DNA of 64,000 nucleotides, taken from contig NC_030680.2 in assembly GCF_000004195.4 (NCBI RefSeq), positions 3,831,960 to 3,895,959 of the forward strand, written 5' to 3'. Each line of letters opens with the position of its first letter. The stretch's first letter is position 1. This document shows positions 62,501-64,000 of the stretch, one piece after another. The notes under the pieces are model-generated. The model was not told the DNA's origin and did no database searches. It saw nothing but the letters and a program-made list of their open reading frames with translations. A program made the translations under genes and the position numbers. The stretch comes from Xenopus tropicalis. Its lineage: Eukaryota > Chordata > Amphibia > Anura > Pipidae.

Positions 62501-63687
62501 GTTAATTAACTCTTTGTGCTGGAGGTAATAGATATTCTGGGTTTTCTTTTAAAAATGGGGACCAGATAGATTTGGTGTCCCAGGGGTTAATTAACCCTTT
62601 GTGCTGGAAGAACTAGATATTCTGGGTTTTCTTTTAAAAGTGGGGACCTAATAGATTTGGTGTCCCAGGGGTTAATTAACCCTTTGTGCTGGAAGAACTA
62701 GATATTCTGGGTTTTCTTTTAAAAATGGGGACCTGATAGATTTGGTGTCCCAGGGGTTAATTAACCCTTTGTGCTGGAAGAACTAGATATTCTGGGTTTT
62801 CTTTTAAAAGTGGGGACCAAATAGATTTGGTGTCCCAGGGGTTAATTAACCCTTTGTGCTGGAAGAACTAGATATTCTAGGTTTGCTTTTAAAAATGGGG
62901 ACCTGATAGATTTGGTGTCCCAGGGGTTAATTAACCCTTTGTGCTGGAAGAACTAGATATTCTGGGCTTTCTTTTAAAAGTGGGGACCTAATAGATTTGG
63001 TGTCCCAGGGGTTAATTAACCCTTTGTGCTGGAGGTAAGAGATATTCTGGGTTTTCTTTTAAAAATGGGGACCAGTTATATTTGTTGGCCAGGGGTTAAT
63101 TAACCCTTTGCACTGAAATAACTAGATATTCTGGGCTTTCTTTAAAAAATGGGACCAGATAGACTTGGTGTCCCAGGGGTTAATTAACCCTTTGTGCTGG
63201 AAGAACTAGATATTCTGGGTTTTCTTTTAAAAATGGGGACCTGATAGATTTGGTGTCCCAGGGGTTAATTAACCCTTTGCACTGAAAGAACTAGATATTC
63301 TGTGTTTTCTTTTAAAAATGAGGACATGATAAATGTGGTGTCCCAGGGGTTAATTAACCCTTTGTGCTGGAGGTAATAGATATTCTGGGCTTTCTTTTAA
63401 AAATGGGGACCTGATAGATTTGGTGTCCCAGGGGTTAATTAACCCTTTGCACTAAATCAACTAGATATTCTGGGCTTTCTTTTAAAAATGGGGACCAGAT
63501 GTTGGGCCCAATGAATTATAGACATCAGAATGTCCCATAGCAACAGATTTTGGGTGAAGTTCCCCTTTACCTATGCAATGTAAGGTATACGAAATCGTTG
63601 GGACCCACCTTGGCCATGATGGAATTTGCATCTGAGAAATCCTTTAGGAAAATGTTCTCAATGACATCCCCCCGACACGGGGCACCC
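39750..63687 (-). CDS. TRIM66: TRIM66 (TIF1-delta), 18 exons, 5' end beyond the window
   Basis: Chromatin co-repressor of the TIF1/TRIM24-28-33 family; it acts in the nucleus through HP1 and histone H3 tails. Exons: 63687-63609, 60837-60690, 60602-60473, 60066-59950, 59465-59351, 57723-57577, 57181-57064, 56847-55931, 55842-55675, 55013-54750, 53979-53745, 52366-52306, 52110-51936, 51854-51454, 47894-47759, 44857-44783, 44299-44147, 40004-39750. All phases fit; 3693 coding nt, 1230 residues plus stop. Domains in visible numbering: RING tail 1-15, B-box 1 at 28-58, B-box 2 at 87-118, coiled coil about 120-245, Gln/Pro-rich linker 286-590, [10 protein letters not shown] block, HP1 box PYVRL 842-846, PHD 992-1033, bromodomain about 1071-1180 with acetyl-lysine Asn 1145. 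Human TRIM66 lies next to STK33, which supports the identity. Confidence 0.96.
40075..40309. mobile_element. MITE, 235 bp, with perfect 20-bp inverted ends
   Basis: The left end ttaaaggaacagtaacacca is exactly complementary to the right end at 40290-40309. Both ends begin with TTAA. No coding frame. It lies in the last TRIM66 intron, 70 bp from the terminal exon. Confidence 0.9.
40430..41345. repeat. About 31/62-bp composite tandem repeat
   Basis: Alternates ggggagtctcttgccctc, cctgaattatcatcagg and gctagctgtctccttagtg. Regular to about 41100, then decays. In the last TRIM66 intron. Confidence 0.95.
41600..41642. repeat. (TA)n microsatellite
   Basis: An interrupted ta run, with a MITE-like ttaaaggggaag about 80 bp upstream (41519). 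Confidence 0.9.
41960..42120 (+). pseudogene. Decayed CR1/L2-type reverse transcriptase fragment
   Basis: From 41976 the plus frame reads [16 protein letters not shown] then a stop and [14 protein letters not shown]. This recalls the RPHLEY..FW..Y..KDI..LERVQRRATK motif near the end of many vertebrate non-LTR reverse transcriptases. The in-frame TAG shows it is dead. It is a relic in a TRIM66 intron. Confidence 0.65.
42121..42779. other. Intronic DNA, no gene seen
   Basis: A ZNF143-like gaactacaactcccagcat word is at about 42220 and C-runs at 42240 and 42380. Nothing exon-like. Confidence 0.4.
42780..43470. repeat. Pyrimidine-rich 157-bp minisatellite, inverted copy
   Basis: Reverse complement of the unit at 3919-4435 and 48390-49910, about four copies. 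It keeps two plus frames open for about 240 codons, which is an artefact. Confidence 0.97.
43471..44146. other. Intronic DNA before the bromodomain core exon (plus-strand view)
   Basis: Short imperfect repeats of tgtgattgga words at 43650-43735 and a cccctttaatc MITE-like end at about 44066. No gene is seen. Confidence 0.35.
44147..44299 (-). CDS. TRIM66: TRIM66 exon (bromodomain core)
   Basis: 51 codons in phase 0, acceptor gttccag, donor TAT|gtgagt. [20 protein letters not shown] and [11 protein letters not shown] are the ZA loop with the PMDL signature and the helix-B/BC-loop motif carrying the conserved acetyl-lysine Asn. Confidence 0.97.
44530..44580. repeat. (TA)n microsatellite
   Basis: About 22 ta units in the TRIM66 intron between exons 44783 and 44299. 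Confidence 0.97.
44783..44857 (-). CDS. TRIM66: TRIM66 exon (bromodomain helix Z)
   Basis: 25 codons in phase 0, acceptor gttgcag, donor TTG|gtaagt. [20 protein letters not shown] matches the human TRIM66 segment that opens the bromodomain. The 94-bp array starts about 55 bp upstream in the intron. Confidence 0.95.
44911..45815. repeat. 94-bp minisatellite, locus 3, about 9.5 copies
   Basis: Same orientation as 38655-39228. It lies just upstream of TRIM66 exon 44857 on the sense strand. Confidence 0.98.
45816..46429. other. Intronic AT-rich unique DNA
   Basis: No exon or known repeat is recognised between the two arrays. Confidence 0.45.
46430..47680. repeat. 112-bp minisatellite, inverted copy, 11 copies
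   Basis: Reverse complement of the 9950-10972 array (agttacacataactataaac, gaatgaggaatgaatgg, ggagttgtatcaggagtc). It ends about 80 bp from the donor of TRIM66 exon 47759. Confidence 0.98.
47759..47894 (-). CDS. TRIM66: TRIM66 exon (end of PHD finger, linker)
   Basis: Acceptor gttatag, donor AGG|gtaagt. [20 protein letters not shown] supplies the last PHD cysteine pair (1030 and 1033); the linker to the bromodomain follows. Confidence 0.95.
48390..49910. repeat. Purine-rich minisatellite, about 155-bp unit, 9-10 copies
   Basis: Same family as 3919-4435. The plus strand is almost all purine; differing G-run lengths separate the units. In the TRIM66 intron between the two PHD exons. Confidence 0.97.
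49911..51440. repeat. 27-30-bp purine minisatellite, about 50 copies
   Basis: Unit ggggagagatggggagg plus aggagggatacaga, with lost or gained triplets. It runs to about 14 bases from the PHD exon 51454. Together with the previous array it forms about 3 kb of polypurine. Confidence 0.97.
51454..51854 (-). CDS. TRIM66: TRIM66 exon (PHD finger)
   Basis: 401 bases, acceptor taatccag, donor CCTGT|gtgagt, phase 0 to 2. After a Pro/Ser linker it encodes [20 protein letters not shown] and KVFHLSCH, giving zinc ligands C992, C995, C1004, C1007, H1012, C1015. The purine/pyrimidine array begins about ten bases into the downstream intron. Confidence 0.96.
51936..52110 (-). CDS. TRIM66: TRIM66 exon (HP1-binding motif)
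   Basis: Acceptor gcccccag, donor AAG|gtaaca. [12 protein letters not shown] contains PYVRL, a PxVxL pentamer of the kind bound by the HP1 chromoshadow domain. [18 protein letters not shown] and SMSIK also match human TRIM66. Confidence 0.95.
52306..52366 (-). CDS. TRIM66: TRIM66 small exon (Lys-rich linker)
   Basis: 61 bases between acceptor gccatag and donor CCCAG|gtaaaa. It encodes [19 protein letters not shown]. It was found because it is the only piece that reconciles phase 1 of the exon at 53745 with the phase-2 entry at 52110. Confidence 0.85.
52460..53650. repeat. 94-bp minisatellite, locus 4, about 12.5 copies
   Basis: Same orientation as the copies at 38655 and 44911. It fills most of the TRIM66 intron between exons 53745 and 52366. 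Confidence 0.98.
53745..53979 (-). CDS. TRIM66: TRIM66 exon ([10 protein letters not shown] block)
   Basis: Acceptor aaatacag, donor ACAG|gtattt. [17 protein letters not shown] matches the conserved block of human TRIM66 ([13 protein letters not shown]); the PxNLS core resembles CtBP-type docking motifs (inference). Acidic VENEDFSC opens the exon. Confidence 0.93.
54030..54570. repeat. 104-bp minisatellite, 5 copies
   Basis: Unit with gggggtgccatagtgtttcc, cagtacagtatgggggtac, ttgtgtgcccagaacatt and tatatttgtatttatac. The inverted copy of the family is at 57785-59305, also in TRIM66. Confidence 0.98.
54750..55013 (-). CDS. TRIM66: TRIM66 exon (Ser/Pro linker)
   Basis: 88 codons in phase 0, acceptor ccttccag, donor AAG|gtaggg. 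[20 protein letters not shown] aligns with the STSLSIMGFSNTLEMELSS block of human TRIM66. The rest is unstructured and Ala/Glu-rich. Human has a longer repetitive segment here. Confidence 0.88.
55014..55674. other. TRIM66 intron, no repeat array
   Basis: Unique DNA between exons 55675 and 55013 (sense order). Nothing else is recognised. Confidence 0.5.
55675..55842 (-). CDS. TRIM66: TRIM66 exon (linker)
   Basis: 56 codons in phase 0, acceptor gccctgcag, donor AAG|gtatct. [20 protein letters not shown] is followed by a Ser-rich, then an Ala/Asn-rich stretch. It has no known domain. Splice signals and phases support it. Confidence 0.85.
55931..56847 (-). CDS. TRIM66: TRIM66 large exon (Gln/Pro-rich region)
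   Basis: 917 bases, acceptor ttcctcag, donor CACAG|gtgagt, 305 residues. It has Pro, Gln, His and Thr runs, and a short internal repeat [12 protein letters not shown]. Near the end, [16 protein letters not shown] is identical to the human TRIM66 block. [14 protein letters not shown] may form a short helix. Confidence 0.95.
57064..57181 (-). CDS. TRIM66: TRIM66 exon (after coiled coil)
   Basis: Acceptor gcctttag then ATT GTT TAT CAG ATG; donor TTGG|gtaagt. [14 protein letters not shown] and [18 protein letters not shown] match the TIF1-family segment after the coiled coil. A second AG 12 bases inside would delete IVYQ; the first is preferred because human has IVFQ. Confidence 0.95.
57201..57555. 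mobile_element. T2-like MITE, right end lost
   Basis: Starts with ttaaaggggaaggttc and shares several blocks with the element at 60996-61445 (tcaaatgggggtcactgacc, ctctgtgaggctccag, cctagcaacca). The right end lacks cccctttaa. It lies between TRIM66 exons 57064 and 57577. Confidence 0.8.
57577..57723 (-). CDS. TRIM66: TRIM66 exon (coiled coil end)
   Basis: 49 codons in phase 0, acceptor ccctgcag, donor CTG|gtaaga. [20 protein letters not shown] shows heptad spacing; NFINWAM and PFLFSKEL are typical TIF1 residues. Confidence 0.96.
57785..59305. repeat. 104-bp minisatellite, inverted copy, about 14.5 copies
   Basis: Reverse complement of the unit at 54030-54570. One unit (about 58325) lost aatacaaat. 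It occupies the intron between TRIM66 exons 59351 and 57723. Confidence 0.98.
59351..59465 (-). CDS. TRIM66: TRIM66 exon (coiled coil)
   Basis: Acceptor ttcctcag, donor GAG|gtcagt, phase 2 to 0. [20 protein letters not shown] and TNVLLEQLE form heptads and match human TRIM66. Confidence 0.95.
59595..59940. repeat. 133-bp minisatellite, locus 4, about 2.6 copies
   Basis: Same orientation as the FPGT intron array. It ends about nine bases from the donor of TRIM66 exon 59950. Confidence 0.98.
59950..60066 (-). CDS. TRIM66: TRIM66 exon (coiled coil start)
   Basis: Acceptor tttatcag, donor ACAG|gtaaga, phase 2 to 2. [20 protein letters not shown] and AAGKQIED follow B-box 2. The 133-bp array starts within about ten bases of this donor. 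Confidence 0.95.
60067..60472. other. TRIM66 intron, unique DNA
   Basis: Two faint repeats around cactgtcagacagagacc (60120-60230). No other feature is seen. Confidence 0.4.
60473..60602 (-). CDS. TRIM66: TRIM66 exon (B-box 2)
   Basis: Acceptor tgctacag, donor CACAG|gtaagc. [19 protein letters not shown] and [14 protein letters not shown] give zinc ligands C87, H90, C99, C102, C107, C110, H115, H118 of a type-2 B-box. Confidence 0.96.
60690..60837 (-). CDS. TRIM66: TRIM66 exon (B-box 1)
   Basis: Acceptor catgtcag, donor GCAG|gtaccc. [20 protein letters not shown] and [12 protein letters not shown] give the type-1 B-box ligands (C28, C31, C41, C44, C49, C52, H56, H58). The human protein as usually annotated begins with MAR just before this domain. 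Confidence 0.95.
60996..61445. mobile_element. T2-like MITE, 450 bp, complete
   Basis: Left end ttaaaggggcagttcacc, right end ccaacccctttaa, both with TTAA. The inner sequence (tctaagcaacttttcaattg, aaatgggggtcgctgacc, ccctagcaaccatatagc) is a very common frog dispersed repeat. Non-coding. Confidence 0.88.
61875..63505. repeat. 86-bp minisatellite with TTAATTAA core, about 19 copies
   Basis: Unit with tggggacctgatagatttgg, ggggttaattaaccctttg, tgctggaagaactagatatt and tgggttttcttttaaaa. Early units read ttaattcaccc and later ones ttaattaaccc. It lies in the TRIM66 intron after exon 63609. Confidence 0.97.
63609..63687 (-). CDS. TRIM66: TRIM66 exon (end of RING-like finger)
   Basis: Acceptor gttacag, donor AAG|gtgggt, phase 2 to 0. 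It encodes [16 protein letters not shown], like the end of the TRIM24/TRIM33 RING (Cys, then DIVENYF). It ends SIMAK, aligned with the MAR start of human TRIM66. The reading frame therefore continues upstream, beyond the window. Confidence 0.88.
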
Positions 63688-63829
63688 CTGTAACATAAAG
63701 CATTTTGTTATCATTTCATTAGAACCACCCCAGGCGTCCAGGTTTCTGCCCCTCTATAGTCATTCCACTGGTATAAGGCTAAACCAATGAGCCCTGCAAG
63801 GCCAGTACTCCCAGTACTGAACAGGGTCG

Positions 63830-64000
63830 GACTGGGGGTTGCAGGGCCCACCGGGGCTCCTGCCCCAGGGGCCCTGCAGGTTCCCCCACCGGCCGCGTCC
63901 CCTAACCCCCCCCCGCAAGGAGCCCCCCTAACCCCCCCCAGGGCCCCCCCACATGGGGCCCCCAAACCCCCCTCGCAGGGGCCTCCCCCCAACATCCTCC
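63830..64000. repeat. C-rich low-complexity stretch at window end
   Basis: Runs of cccccc alternating with ggggcc and ccgg words, imperfect 17-20-bp periodicity. It continues past the window. Confidence 0.7.

Overview
This is vertebrate nuclear DNA, and the signature is that of a clawed frog (Xenopus; X. tropicalis or a close relative is my best guess, made from memory of its repeats and not tested). The reasons are multi-exon genes with GT-AG introns whose proteins align residue by residue with vertebrate families, amphibian-type TTAA-ended MITEs (T2-like, ends TTAAAGGGG), a decayed CR1/L2-type retroelement, and a very high load of minisatellites. There is no bacterial or viral gene.

Three genes lie in tandem, all on the minus strand. 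(1) STK33, a Ser/Thr kinase: twelve coding exons from 17870 down to 4711. All splice phases agree and give a 480-residue protein. A probable 5' untranslated exon is at 23766-23891, and a TATA-less promoter with first exon at about 26722-26930. (2) FPGT (fucose-1-phosphate guanylyltransferase): three exons between 34814 and 31919, with the short first coding exon not resolved. (3) TRIM66 (TIF1-delta), 5'-truncated by the window edge: eighteen exons from 63687 down to 39750 give 1230 residues in one frame. They encode the tail of a RING-like finger, two B-boxes, a coiled coil, a long Gln/Pro-rich linker, an HP1-binding PxVxL motif, a PHD finger and a bromodomain. The three genes act in unrelated processes (cytoskeletal/sperm-associated kinase, cytosolic fucose salvage, chromatin co-repression); their neighbourhood is positional, not a pathway.

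About half of the window (roughly 31 kb by my boundaries) is tandem repeat. More than thirty arrays, with units from 13 to 161 bp, fill most introns and intergenic gaps. Six unit families recur at two to four separate loci, often in both orientations and in introns of different genes. Several arrays run to within about ten bases of a splice site; in FPGT one array makes up almost an entire intron and starts at the 5' splice site itself. A 3-kb almost pure polypurine tract lies in one TRIM66 intron. These arrays generate the long periodic open frames (up to 863 codons) seen on both strands, which are not genes.

Layout: 1-4700, arrays and unique DNA beyond the 3' end of STK33; 4711-26930, STK33 and its promoter; 27-31.8 kb, intergenic arrays; 31.9-34.8 kb, FPGT; 35-39.4 kb, probable FPGT 5' region and arrays; 39.4-64 kb, TRIM66.
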